The position numbers and the translations under genes are program-made. Under the pieces are notes generated by a model. That model was given only the letters and a program-made list of their open reading frames with translations. It was not told where the DNA came from and did no database searches. This document shows positions 9,026 to 17,610 of a stretch of DNA of 64,000 bases, one piece after another (the stretch's first letter is position 1; each line of letters opens with the position of its first letter). The stretch is from NCBI RefSeq assembly GCF_042643245.1, contig NZ_JBHRSK010000004.1, positions 620,001-684,000 on the forward strand, written 5' to 3'. The DNA is from Acidimangrovimonas pyrenivorans. GTDB lineage: Bacteria; Pseudomonadota; Alphaproteobacteria; Rhodobacterales; Rhodobacteraceae.

Positions 9026-10000
9026 ATGTCGGAAAACGCCGCCGGGTTCAACGCCAAACCCGCGCCGCGGCGGTCGGATCCCGGCCGGGCCCGGCGACAT
9101 GGATTAGGATTGCTGCGCAACGTGCTGGAAAACCTGAAGGACATACCGAAGGATATGCCGATCCTGCTGGCCGGACCGACGGCCTCGGGCAAGTCGGCGC
9201 TGGCGCTGGAACTGGCCGAGCGCGCGGGCGGCGTCATCGTCAATGCCGACGCACTCCAGGTCTATGCCAACTGGCGCCTGCTCACCGCCCGGCCGTCGCC
9301 GGAAGAGGAAGCGCGGGTGCCGCATCGGCTCTATGGCCATGTCGGGCGCGACCAGCCCTATTCGGTCGGCCACTGGCTGCGCGAGGTCGCGCCGCTGCTG
9401 AACGGGCGGGAGCGGCCGATTCTGGTCGGCGGCACGGGGCTTTACTTCACCGCCCTCACCTGCGGACTGGCCGAGATCCCGCCGACCCCGGCCGAGGTCC
9501 GGCAGGAAGCCGACGCGCTGCGCGCCGCCGAGGGCATCGAGGTGCTGCTGGCGGCGCTCGACGCCGAGACCCGGGCGAAGATCGACAGCCGCAACCCGGC
9601 CCGGGTCCAGCGCGCCTGGGAGGTGCTGCGCGCCACCGGTCGCGGGCTGTCGGCCTGGCAGGCCGACACGGCGCCGCCGCTGCTGCCGCTGGAAAGGGCC
9701 GCCGCCTTCGTGATCCGGGCCGAGCGCGACTGGCTGGCCGCCCGGATCGACCGCCGCTTCGACGCCATGATGGCGGCCGGGGCGCTCGATGAGGTCCGGG
9801 CCGAACTGCCCTACTGGGACCCGGCGCGGCCGTCCTCGCGCGCCATCGGGGCGCCCGAGCTGGTCGCCCATCTGCGTGGCGAAATCTCGCTGACAGAGGC
9901 CGTTGCCGCCGCCAAGCTGGCGACGCGCCAATATGCCAAGAGGCAACGAACCTGGTTCCGGAACCGTCTAGGTGCTTGGTCTGCCATAACTTTGCCGTGA
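9026..10000 (+). CDS. miaA: tRNA dimethylallyltransferase (start uncertain)
   Basis: Adds a dimethylallyl group to A37 of tRNAs that read UNN codons. The P-loop GPTASGKS is at residues 50-57 of the longest reading, followed by NADALQVYANWRLLTARPS and the GGTGLYFTALTCG motif; the C-terminal RQYAKRQRTWFRNR tRNA-binding motif is intact. The longest reading (324 aa) has a GGGGG ribosome site before ATG 9026. Its first 43 residues are not family-like, and MiaA normally starts a few residues before the P-loop. GTG 9122 or ATG 9155 are therefore serious alternatives. An in-frame TTGACT at 9010-9015 could be a promoter element. Confidence 0.92.
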   Translation: MSENAAGFNAKPAPRRSDPGRARRHGLGLLRNVLENLKDIPKDMPILLAGPTASGKSALALELAERAGGVIVNADALQVYANWRLLTARPSPEEEARVPHRLYGHVGRDQPYSVGHWLREVAPLLNGRERPILVGGTGLYFTALTCGLAEIPPTPAEVRQEADALRAAEGIEVLLAALDAETRAKIDSRNPARVQRAWEVLRATGRGLSAWQADTAPPLLPLERAAAFVIRAERDWLAARIDRRFDAMMAAGALDEVRAELPYWDPARPSSRAIGAPELVAHLRGEISLTEAVAAAKLATRQYAKRQRTWFRNRLGAWSAITLP

Positions 10001-10033
10001 TTGCCCATTAGCCCGGCAGAGGGTGAAGGGAAC

Positions 10034-10139
10034 GGCGTGACGATTTCATTTTTTCCTTTGGCCCGGACGGTCCTTTGGCTAGGCTCCGGTGCGTGTGAGC
10101 CGTGCCCGCACCGCCATACGACCGAAGGACCGTCACGCC
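10034..10139. repeat. Nested inverted repeats between miaA and an AraC regulator
   Basis: Two perfect inverted repeats are interleaved. GGCGTGACG (10034-10042) matches CGTCACGCC (10131-10139), and GACGGTCCTT (10066-10075) matches AAGGACCGTC (10125-10134). The right arm ends immediately before the AraC-family start codon at 10141. It could form a long-range stem in the leader of that mRNA or be a split operator for the regulator. The ribosome site of the regulator would be buried in the stem. Confidence 0.6.
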
Positions 10140-10140
10140 G

Positions 10141-10941
10141 ATGAACGACACGAGCCCTATCGCCAGCCCCCTCCGCCTGATCCAGATCCCGCGCCTCGCC
10201 GCCCGCGGCCGCTGGCGCGTCGAGGCCATGCGCTCGATCAACGAACCGTTGCTGTTGTGGTTCACCCGCGGCCAGGGCCGGATCACCGTCGGCGGCATCA
10301 CCCGCGGCTACGGCGCCCATAACGCGATCTTTGTCCCGCCCGGTGTCATGCACGGCTTCGAGGTCTCGTCGCATGTCTTCGGCACCGCGATCTATTTCGG
10401 CCGCGACTGCGAATTGCCGCTGCCCGAGGAACCGCTGCACCTGCGGGTGCGCGACGCCGCCGCGCAGGTCGAGCTGACCGGCATCCTCGACAATATCCAG
10501 CGCGAGCTCGACAGCGACCGCCCGGCCCATGACCGCGCCGCGCATCACCATCTCGGGCTGCTCGGGGTCTGGCTCGACCGCCAGATCGCCCAGAGCGGCG
10601 CCGACAGCCGCCCGCGCGACGCCGCCGCCCGGCTGGTGGCGCGCTACACCGCGCTGGTCGAGCGCGATTTCCGCTCGGGCATGGGCGTGGCCGACTATGC
10701 CGCCGCGCTCGGGGTGACGCCGACCCACCTGACCCGGGTCTGCCGCCAGAGCTGCGACCGCTCGGCCCATGAACTGCTGCAGGACCGGGTCCTGTTCGAG
10801 GCCCGCAAGCTGTTGGCCGAGACCACGATTCCGGTCGGCGAGGTGTCGCGCCGGCTGGGCTTCACCTCGGCCGCCTATTTCACCCGCGCCTTCCAGAACC
10901 GCGTCGGCGCGACGCCCTCGGCCTTCCGCCGCGCCAACTGA
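10141..10941 (+). CDS. AraC-family transcriptional regulator with cupin sensor
   Basis: DNA-binding regulator of 266 aa. The N-terminal part (about 1-115) has the look of an AraC cupin arm: GQGRITVGG, then FVPPGVMHGFEVSS, a typical ligand-binding loop. The C-terminal 100 residues form the double helix-turn-helix (MGVADYAAALGVTPTHLTRV and VGEVSRRLGFTSAAYFTRAF). The start at MNDTSPIAS is chosen because it follows the inverted repeat and excludes an Arg/Pro-rich extension beginning at 10102. It precedes the peptide-type ABC operon by 357 bp on the same strand and may regulate it. The ligand is unknown. Confidence 0.9.
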   Translation: MNDTSPIASPLRLIQIPRLAARGRWRVEAMRSINEPLLLWFTRGQGRITVGGITRGYGAHNAIFVPPGVMHGFEVSSHVFGTAIYFGRDCELPLPEEPLHLRVRDAAAQVELTGILDNIQRELDSDRPAHDRAAHHHLGLLGVWLDRQIAQSGADSRPRDAAARLVARYTALVERDFRSGMGVADYAAALGVTPTHLTRVCRQSCDRSAHELLQDRVLFEARKLLAETTIPVGEVSRRLGFTSAAYFTRAFQNRVGATPSAFRRAN

Positions 10942-11298
10942 CATCGGCCCCCTTTGCCCGCCTTGGCGGCCGCCCCGGCCCCCCCGCCGCGCAAAGCGAG
11001 TCGCCCGGCCCCGTGAAACCCCCGCTGCGGCTAGCAGAAACTTGTGAAACCTCGGCGTTTCATGGGGTTGACCTCTGTCGCCATGTCGTTTCTCATTAAT
11101 GAGGATGTCGCAAACGACACTTCATATGCCGATGGCGAGCGTTGACGTGGAGCGAGAAACCGTGCGCAATGCGCACGCTAGATGCGTATCCGCGCGCAAT
11201 GGGGGATCACTAAGCCAGGATAACCTGCGACGACGCCAGAACGGCGTTCGCGGCGCGGCAACGACCGCCAACAACCATTACTCAACAGGGAGACTGAG
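10942..11298 (+). promoter_or_regulatory. Upstream control region of the peptide-type ABC operon
   Basis: No gene is seen in this 357-bp stretch. It contains a run of perfect symmetric sites: TGAAAC/GTTTCA (11045-11050, 11057-11062); a TTGACC -35-like hexamer at 11068-11073; the 12-bp palindrome CTCATTAATGAG (11092-11103), flanked by GTCGTTT (11085-11091) and AAACGAC (11112-11118); and GTGCGCAATGCGCAC (11162-11176). Such density suggests at least two regulator binding sites. A GGGAGACTGAG ribosome site precedes the gene at 11299. The AraC regulator just upstream is one candidate ligand of these sites. Confidence 0.55.
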
Positions 11299-12954
11299 AT
11301 GACAGTTGACACTCATCCGGACGCAACCGTTCATCCGGCAGCACAAATGTATGCCGAGGAATATCGCGCCGGCGCGATCAGCCGTCGCGAATTCCTCACC
11401 CGCGCCTCGGCGCTCGGTGTCGCCGCCACCGCCGCCTACGGCCTGATCGGCGCCACCATGCCGGGCACCGCCGAAGCCGCGACCCCGCAGGAAGGCGGCA
11501 CGCTGCGCGTGCAGATGCAGCTCAAGGCGCTCAAGGACCCGCGCACCTTCGACTGGTCGCAGATGGCGAACTTCACCCGCGGCTGGCTGGAATACCTGAT
11601 CGAATACGAGCGTGACGGCAGCTTCCGCGGCATGCTGCTGGAAAGCTGGGACGCCAACGAGGACGCCACCGAATATACCCTGCACGTGCGCAAGGGCGTG
11701 ACCTGGACCAACGGCGACGCCTTCACCGCGAAGGACGTGGCCTTCAACATCGAACGCTGGTGCGACGGCACGGTCGAGGGCAACTCGATGGCCAGCCGCA
11801 TGGCATCGCTGATGGACGCCAAGACCAAGAAGGCCGCCGACGGCGCCATCACCGTGGTCGACGACCACACCGTCAAGCTCAAGCTCAACGCGCCCGACAT
11901 CACCATCGTTCCGGGCATGGCCGACTACCCGGCCGCGATCGTGCACCAGAGCTATGACGGCGGCGACCCCTACAACAACTGGATCGGCACCGGCCCGTTC
12001 AAGCCGACCAATAACGAGGTCGGCGTCAAGCAGACGCTGGAGAAGAACACCGATCACGCCTGGTGGGGCACCGACGTCTATGGCGGTCCCTATCTCGACA
12101 AGATCGAGTTCATCGACCTCGGCACCGACCCCTCGGCCTATGTCGCCGCGGCCTCGTCGGACGAGATCGACATGACCTACCAGACCACCGGCGACTTCGT
12201 GCAGGTCTTCGACCAGCTCGGCTGGACCAAATCGGACGTCGTCACCGCGGCCACGATCTGCGTGCGCTGGAACCAGGGTGCCAAGCCTTACGACAACCTC
12301 AAGGTCCGCAAGGCGATGCAGATGGCCGTCGACAACAAGGTCATCCTCGAGCTCGGCTACAACAACCTCGGCACGCCGGCGGAAGACCACCATGTCTGCC
12401 CGATCCACCCGGCCTATGCCAAGCTGCCGCCGATGAAGGTCGATCCCAAGGCCGCCAAGGCGATGATGGACGAGGCCGGCCACGGCGACGACGAGTTCGA
12501 GCTGATCTCGATCGACGACGACTGGCAGAGCGCCACCTGCGACGCCGTCGCCGCCCAGATCCGCGACGCCGGCATGAAGGTCAAGCGCACCATCCTGCCC
12601 GGGTCGACGTTCTGGAACGACTGGACCAAGTACCCGTGGTCGGCCACCGAGTGGAACATGCGTCCGCTCGGCGTCCAGGTGCTGGCCCTGGCCTACAAGT
12701 CGGGCGTGCCGTGGAACGAGACCCACTTCTCGAACGCCGAGTTCGACAAGACCCTCGCCCAGGCGATGTCGATCGACAATGTCGAGAAGCGCCGGCCGGT
12801 GATGGCCAAGCTCGAGCAGATCATGCAGGACGAAGGCGTGATCATCCAGCCCTACTGGCGCTCGCTGTTCCGGCACTTCAAGCCGACCGTGCACGGCACC
12901 GAGATGCATCCGACCTTCGAGATGCACTCCTACAAGTGGTGGATCTCCTCCTGA
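11299..12954 (+). CDS. Peptide/nickel-type ABC transporter substrate-binding protein (Tat-exported)
   Basis: Periplasmic receptor of the SBP_bac_5 (DppA/OppA) family, 551 aa. A twin-arginine signal is plain: SRREFLTRASALGVAATAAY, with RR at residues 29-30, so it is probably exported folded. The mature part has the family landmarks WSQMANFTRGWLEYLIEYE, YTLHVRKGVTWTNGDAFTAKD (the usual SBP_5 signature) and YNNLGTPAEDHHVCPIHPAY. It is the first gene of a four-gene operon with two permeases and a fused ATPase. A 10-bp perfect hairpin follows its stop. The substrate cannot be told from sequence; oligopeptides are only the family default. Confidence 0.93.
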   Translation: MTVDTHPDATVHPAAQMYAEEYRAGAISRREFLTRASALGVAATAAYGLIGATMPGTAEAATPQEGGTLRVQMQLKALKDPRTFDWSQMANFTRGWLEYLIEYERDGSFRGMLLESWDANEDATEYTLHVRKGVTWTNGDAFTAKDVAFNIERWCDGTVEGNSMASRMASLMDAKTKKAADGAITVVDDHTVKLKLNAPDITIVPGMADYPAAIVHQSYDGGDPYNNWIGTGPFKPTNNEVGVKQTLEKNTDHAWWGTDVYGGPYLDKIEFIDLGTDPSAYVAAASSDEIDMTYQTTGDFVQVFDQLGWTKSDVVTAATICVRWNQGAKPYDNLKVRKAMQMAVDNKVILELGYNNLGTPAEDHHVCPIHPAYAKLPPMKVDPKAAKAMMDEAGHGDDEFELISIDDDWQSATCDAVAAQIRDAGMKVKRTILPGSTFWNDWTKYPWSATEWNMRPLGVQVLALAYKSGVPWNETHFSNAEFDKTLAQAMSIDNVEKRRPVMAKLEQIMQDEGVIIQPYWRSLFRHFKPTVHGTEMHPTFEMHSYKWWISS

Positions 12955-12962
12955 TCCCGACC

Positions 12963-12985
12963 GGGGGGTGACGGCGTCACCCCCC
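12963..12985 (+). terminator. Strong hairpin after binding-protein gene (attenuator/stabiliser)
   Basis: Perfect 10-bp stem GGGGGGTGAC/GTCACCCCCC with a 3-base loop, starting 8 bp after the stop of the binding-protein gene and before the first permease. It has no U-run, so it is more likely an mRNA 3'-end stabiliser or partial terminator that raises binding-protein expression over the permeases than a full terminator. Confidence 0.6.
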
Positions 12986-13052
12986 GCGCTCGCCTCGCTG
13001 GCGCCGTGGTCGCCCGCCGCGTGCCTCCGACCGGACTCGGGAAGGATAGCCC

Positions 13053-14141
13053 ATGCTCATGTTTCTCCTGCGTCGTCTTGGAACGATGCTCCTCACGGCG
13101 TTCTGCCTGACCTTCGTGGTCTTCTTCTTAACGAACCTTCAGCCGAACCTCGAAAAGCTGGCCAAGACCGAGGCCTCGGCCCGGATGACCGACGAACAGG
13201 TCATCAGCTGGCTCGACATCCACGGCTACGGCGAGCCGCTGCTGGTGCGCTACGGCGAATGGCTCGGCGTGGTGAAGGGCTGGACCCGCACCAACCCGGA
13301 GACCGGCAAGATCACCGGCCGCTGCATCCGTGACGGCATGGACCCGGCGACGGCACCGCGCTACTGCGGCATCTTCCAGGGCGACTGGGGCTTCTCGACC
13401 GTGTTCAAGAACCCGGTTTCCTCGATCATCGGCACCCGTCTCGCCGCCACCGGCTGGCTGATGCTCTGGGTGCTGATCGTGATGATCCCGACCTCGCTGA
13501 TCGTCGGCGTCCTGGCCGGCATGCGCGAGGGCACCCGCCTCGACCGGACGCTGTCGGTCGGCGCCATCGCCTCGACCGCGACGCCGGAATACGTCTCGGG
13601 CGTGATCCTGATCGTGGTCTTCTCCTCGACCATCGTCGGGCTGTCGCCGATCCTGCACCACTGGGGCTGGATCTCGACGCCCTACCTGTTCAAGGGCAGC
13701 GCCACCAGCGCGCTCGACCACATCACCTTCGAGAACTTCGCCCTGCCGGTCCTGACCGTGTCGCTCTACGGCACCGGCTATATCGCGCGCATGACCCGGG
13801 CCTCGATGACCGAGGTGATGACCGCGCAATATATCCGGACGGCCCGGCTCAAGGGCGTGAAGTTCCGCAACGTCGTCATCAAGCACGCGCTGCGCAACGC
13901 CCTGATCGCGCCCTTCACCGTCATCATGCTGCAGATCCCGTGGCTGCTGAACGGCGTCGTCATCACCGAGACCCTGTTCAACTACAAGGGCTTCGGCTGG
14001 ACCCTGGTCCAGGCCGCCTCGAACAACGACATCGAGCTGCTGCTCGGCTGCTCGGTCGTCGCGGTGATCGTCGTCCTGCTGACCCAGCTGATCTCGGATG
14101 TCGGCTACGTCTACCTCAACCCCCGCATCCGGATTTCGTGA
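13053..14141 (+). CDS. DppB-type ABC transporter permease
   Basis: Inner-membrane permease, 362 aa, of the DppB/OppB family. It opens MLMFLLRRLGTMLLTAFCLT, the conserved first helix, and has the cytoplasmic EAA loop around IRTARLKGVKFRNVVIKHALRNALI. It ends with a final helix and RIRIS. A periplasmic insertion between helices 1 and 2 (about residues 70-120, with two Cys) makes it slightly longer than E. coli DppB (about 340 aa). It precedes the second permease by 9 bp and pairs with it. No defect is seen. Confidence 0.94.
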   Translation: MLMFLLRRLGTMLLTAFCLTFVVFFLTNLQPNLEKLAKTEASARMTDEQVISWLDIHGYGEPLLVRYGEWLGVVKGWTRTNPETGKITGRCIRDGMDPATAPRYCGIFQGDWGFSTVFKNPVSSIIGTRLAATGWLMLWVLIVMIPTSLIVGVLAGMREGTRLDRTLSVGAIASTATPEYVSGVILIVVFSSTIVGLSPILHHWGWISTPYLFKGSATSALDHITFENFALPVLTVSLYGTGYIARMTRASMTEVMTAQYIRTARLKGVKFRNVVIKHALRNALIAPFTVIMLQIPWLLNGVVITETLFNYKGFGWTLVQAASNNDIELLLGCSVVAVIVVLLTQLISDVGYVYLNPRIRIS

Positions 14142-14150
14142 GGAGCCGCC

Positions 14151-15338
14151 ATGCATCATGATGCTTTGACCTGGGGCGCGATCCTCGCCAAGATCCTGGT
14201 CCAGTTCACCCCGGTCTGGATCGCCCTGGTTGCGACCTTCGCCCTGTCGATCACCTTCAAGCGCCGGCTCGGCCTCTACGGCAAGCTGTTCGACAGCCCG
14301 ATCGGCATGGTCGGCTTCGCGCTGGTCATGTTCTGGGTCTTCACCGCGGTCTTCGCCGACCTCATCGTCACCCATGCCCCGCTCGAGCAGGTCAGCCGGA
14401 TGAAGAACGTCGCGCCCGGCACCGCCCTGCCCCAGTCGGCCGGGACCGGCTGGTACCTGCTGGGCGGCGATGCGCTGGCGCGCGACGTCTTCAGCCGCAT
14501 GGTCGCCGGCAGCCGCGTCGTCATCGCCATCGCGCCGCTGGCCACCATCTTCGCCTTCATGGTCGGGATCACGCTGGGCCTGCCGGCGGGCTATTTCGGC
14601 AGCAAGTTCGACACCGTGCTCAGCTTCGTCGCCAACCTGATCCTGGCCTTCCCGGTGATCCTGCTGTTCTACCTGCTGGTGACGCCGGAGATCGTCAAAT
14701 CGGGCCTGCCGCAATACATGGCGGCGATCCTGTTCCTGTTCCCGATCGTCTTCCTGGCGGTGCTGATCAACTCGCGCTTCTACGTCAAGCCGGGCTTCCG
14801 GAACATCGTCATCGCGGCGATCGTGGTCATCGGCGGCTGGTGCTACCTGTCGCTGCTCAGCCAGCCCGACACGCCGCTGGTGCTGCTGCCGGCGGGGATC
14901 GACCTGTTCAACATCCCCGGCAACACGATGATCGTCTTCGTCTCGGTGGTCTTCGTCAACTCGCCCACCGTGTTCCGCATCGTCCGCGGCCTGACGATGG
15001 ACATCAAGAGCCGCGACTACGTCGCCGCCGCCCAGACAAGGGGCGAAGGGGCGTGGTACATCATGCTGTGGGAGATCCTGCCCAACGCGCGCGGGCCGCT
15101 GATCGTCGATTTCTGCCTCCGGATCGGCTACACCACCATCCTGCTCGGCACCTTGGGCTTCTTCGGCCTCGGCCTCAGCCCGGAAAGCCCCGACTGGGGC
15201 TCGACGATCAACGCCGGCCGCCGGCTGCTGTCGATCTATCCCTCGCCCGCGCTCACCCCCGCGCTCGCGCTGATGAGCCTGGTGCTCGGCCTCAACCTGC
15301 TGGCCGACGGTCTGCGTGAAGAAAGCCTGAAGGACTGA
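14151..15338 (+). CDS. DppC-type ABC transporter permease
   Basis: Second inner-membrane permease, 395 aa. It has a charged cytosolic segment SITFKRRLGLYGKLFDSP, a GTDXXGRD-like DppC motif (LLGGDALARDVFSRMVAGSR) and an EAA-loop region (SRDYVAAAQTRGEGAWYIML). It is about 90 aa longer than E. coli DppC because of an extra N-terminal hydrophobic helix (about 20-45) and extra helices in the middle (about 175-245). Shared order and short spacing place it in one transporter with the flanking genes. Confidence 0.93.
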   Translation: MHHDALTWGAILAKILVQFTPVWIALVATFALSITFKRRLGLYGKLFDSPIGMVGFALVMFWVFTAVFADLIVTHAPLEQVSRMKNVAPGTALPQSAGTGWYLLGGDALARDVFSRMVAGSRVVIAIAPLATIFAFMVGITLGLPAGYFGSKFDTVLSFVANLILAFPVILLFYLLVTPEIVKSGLPQYMAAILFLFPIVFLAVLINSRFYVKPGFRNIVIAAIVVIGGWCYLSLLSQPDTPLVLLPAGIDLFNIPGNTMIVFVSVVFVNSPTVFRIVRGLTMDIKSRDYVAAAQTRGEGAWYIMLWEILPNARGPLIVDFCLRIGYTTILLGTLGFFGLGLSPESPDWGSTINAGRRLLSIYPSPALTPALALMSLVLGLNLLADGLREESLKD

Positions 15339-15380
15339 TGCTCATGACCCGACGCACAGTCGCCCGCGCTTTCATCTTCA

Positions 15381-15424
15381 CGAAAATATCCCGGGGGTCC
15401 GGGGGCAGCGCCCCCGGCCTCCCC
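15381..15424 (+). repeat. GAAATA/G-rich hairpin element, copy 1
   Basis: Reads cgaaaatatcccgggggtcc, then GGGGGC/GCCCCC hairpin arms (stem around 15410-15417). It sits between the second permease and the ATPase gene. Related elements are at 19796, 52118 and 55701: a GAAATA(T/C)-like box, a C/T-rich step, CGGGGG and a GC hairpin. I describe it as a dispersed intergenic repeat; its function is unknown. Confidence 0.65.
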
Positions 15425-15443
15425 TCCTGCTCCGGAGGCTTTC

Positions 15444-17549
15444 ATGACTGACGCGACCACCTGGGATCCCTCCCAGCCGATCCTCGAGATCGAGAACCTC
15501 TCGATCAGCTTCTTCACCCGCCTGCGCGAGATCCCGGCGGTGATGGATTTCTCCTGCACGGTGATGCCGGGCGAGGCGATGGGCCTGGTCGGCGAATCCG
15601 GCTGCGGCAAGTCCACCGTCGCGCTCGGCGTGATGCAGGACCTCGGCGTCAACGGCCGCATCGTCGGCGGCTCGATCAAGTTCAAGGGCCGCAACCTGAA
15701 CGAGATGTCCGCTGCCGAGCTGCGCCAGATCCGCGGCAAGGAAATCGCGATGATCTACCAGGAGCCGATGGCCTCGCTGAACCCGGCGATGAAGATCGGC
15801 CAGCAGCTGGCCGAAGTGCCGATGATCCACGAGAACATGGCCAAGTCCGAGGCCTGGGCGCTGGCCCGCCAGATCGTCGAGGACGTGCGCCTGCCCGACC
15901 CGGACCGTATCCTCAAGGCCTATCCGCACCAGCTCTCGGGTGGCCAGCAGCAGCGCATCGTCATCGCCATGGCGCTGATGTCGAAGCCGGCGCTCTTGAT
16001 CCTCGACGAACCGACCACCGCGCTCGACGTCACCGTCGAGGCCGGCATCGTCGAGCTGGTCAAGGAGCTGGGGGTGAAATACGGCACCTCGATGCTGTTC
16101 ATCAGCCACAACCTCGGCCTGATCCTCGAGACCTGCAACCGGCTCTGCGTGATGTATTCGGGCGAGGCGGTCGAGACCGGCTCGATCAAGGAAGTTTTCG
16201 ACAAGATGCGCCACCCCTATACCCAGGCGCTGTTCCGCTCGATCCCGCTGCCCGGCGCCGACAAGAACGAACGGCCGCTGATCGCGATCCCGGGCAACTT
16301 CCCGCTGCCGCACGAGCGGCCGCAGGGCTGCAACTTCGGCCCGCGCTGCGACTATTTCGAGGACGGGCGCTGCAATCGCGGCGATATCCCGATGGACTCC
16401 GTGCCCGGCGACGACCGCCATGACAGCCGCTGCCTGAAATTCAAGGAAATCGACTGGTCGCTGCCGGCCAAGGCGTCGAAGACCTTCGAAAAGACCGAAC
16501 CGGGCGAGGTGGTGCTGCGCATGGAGGACCTGCGCAAGTATTACGAGGTCTCGGCCAACGCCCTGTTCGGCTCGGGCGGCGAGACCAAGGTGGTCAAGGC
16601 CAACGAGACCCTGTCCTTCGAGGCGCGCGAGGGCGAGACGCTGGCGATCGTCGGCGAATCCGGCTGCGGCAAGTCGACCTTCGCCAAGGTGCTGATGGGG
16701 CTGGAGACGGCGACCGCGGGCGAGATCCTGCTGTTCGACGAGAACATCCAGGACACACCGATCGAGCAGCGCAACGCCGATACCGTGTCCTCGGTCCAGA
16801 TGGTGTTCCAGAACCCGTTCGACACGCTCAACCCGTCGATGACCGTCGGCCGCCAGATCATCCGGGCGCTGGAGATCTTCGGCGAGGGCAAGAACGACAC
16901 CGAGCGGCGCAACCGGATGCTCGAACTGCTCGACCTGGTCAAGCTGCCGCGCGAATTCGCCGACCGGATGCCGCGCCAGCTCTCGGGCGGGCAGAAGCAG
17001 CGCGTCGGCATCGCCCGCGCCTTCGCCGGCGGCGCCAAGATCGTCGTCGCCGACGAGCCGGTCTCGGCCCTCGACGTCTCGGTCCAGGCGGCGGTGACGG
17101 ATCTGCTGATGGACATCCAGCGCCGCGAGCGGACGACGCTGCTGTTCATCAGCCACGACCTGTCGATCGTGCGCTACCTGTCGGACCGGGTCATGGTGAT
17201 GTATCTCGGCCATGTCGTCGAGATGGGGACGACCGACCAGGTCTTCGCCCCGCCCTATCACCCCTATACCGAGGCGCTGCTCTCGGCCGTGCCGATCGCC
17301 GACACCCGGGTCAAGAAGAAGCACATCGTGCTCGAGGGCGACATTCCCTCGGCGGTCAACCCGCCGCCGGGCTGCCCGTTCCAGACCCGCTGCCGCTGGA
17401 AGGACAAGGTCGCCGGCGGCCTGTGCGACACCGAGGTGCCGCCGATCCGCGATCTCGGCAGCGGCCACCAGGTGAAATGCCACCTGCCGCAGGAAGAGCT
17501 CGACAGCATGGAGCCGGTGATCCAGATCACGGCCGAGGCGGCGGAGTAA
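15444..17549 (+). CDS. Fused dual ABC ATPase (DppD-DppF type)
   Basis: One 701-aa protein carries both nucleotide-binding domains of a peptide-type importer. Domain 1 has Walker A GESGCGKST at residues 50-58 and signature LSGGQQQRI at 164. Domain 2 has Walker A from residue 404 and LSGGQKQRV at 513. Each domain ends with the family's C-terminal oligopeptide-type Cys-containing segment (GCNFGPRCDYF and GCPFQTRCRWK). Both Walker B regions (LLILDEPTTALD; IVVADEPVSALD) look intact. In E. coli these are two genes. Start at 15444 has a CGGAGG ribosome site. It completes the transporter of 11299-15338. Confidence 0.95.
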   Translation: MTDATTWDPSQPILEIENLSISFFTRLREIPAVMDFSCTVMPGEAMGLVGESGCGKSTVALGVMQDLGVNGRIVGGSIKFKGRNLNEMSAAELRQIRGKEIAMIYQEPMASLNPAMKIGQQLAEVPMIHENMAKSEAWALARQIVEDVRLPDPDRILKAYPHQLSGGQQQRIVIAMALMSKPALLILDEPTTALDVTVEAGIVELVKELGVKYGTSMLFISHNLGLILETCNRLCVMYSGEAVETGSIKEVFDKMRHPYTQALFRSIPLPGADKNERPLIAIPGNFPLPHERPQGCNFGPRCDYFEDGRCNRGDIPMDSVPGDDRHDSRCLKFKEIDWSLPAKASKTFEKTEPGEVVLRMEDLRKYYEVSANALFGSGGETKVVKANETLSFEAREGETLAIVGESGCGKSTFAKVLMGLETATAGEILLFDENIQDTPIEQRNADTVSSVQMVFQNPFDTLNPSMTVGRQIIRALEIFGEGKNDTERRNRMLELLDLVKLPREFADRMPRQLSGGQKQRVGIARAFAGGAKIVVADEPVSALDVSVQAAVTDLLMDIQRRERTTLLFISHDLSIVRYLSDRVMVMYLGHVVEMGTTDQVFAPPYHPYTEALLSAVPIADTRVKKKHIVLEGDIPSAVNPPPGCPFQTRCRWKDKVAGGLCDTEVPPIRDLGSGHQVKCHLPQEELDSMEPVIQITAEAAE

Positions 17550-17610
17550 CCGCGCTTCCCGGGATTGAATGGGACGGCGCGGGCCGGCAGTCTGGCTCTG
17601 GAGGTGATCC

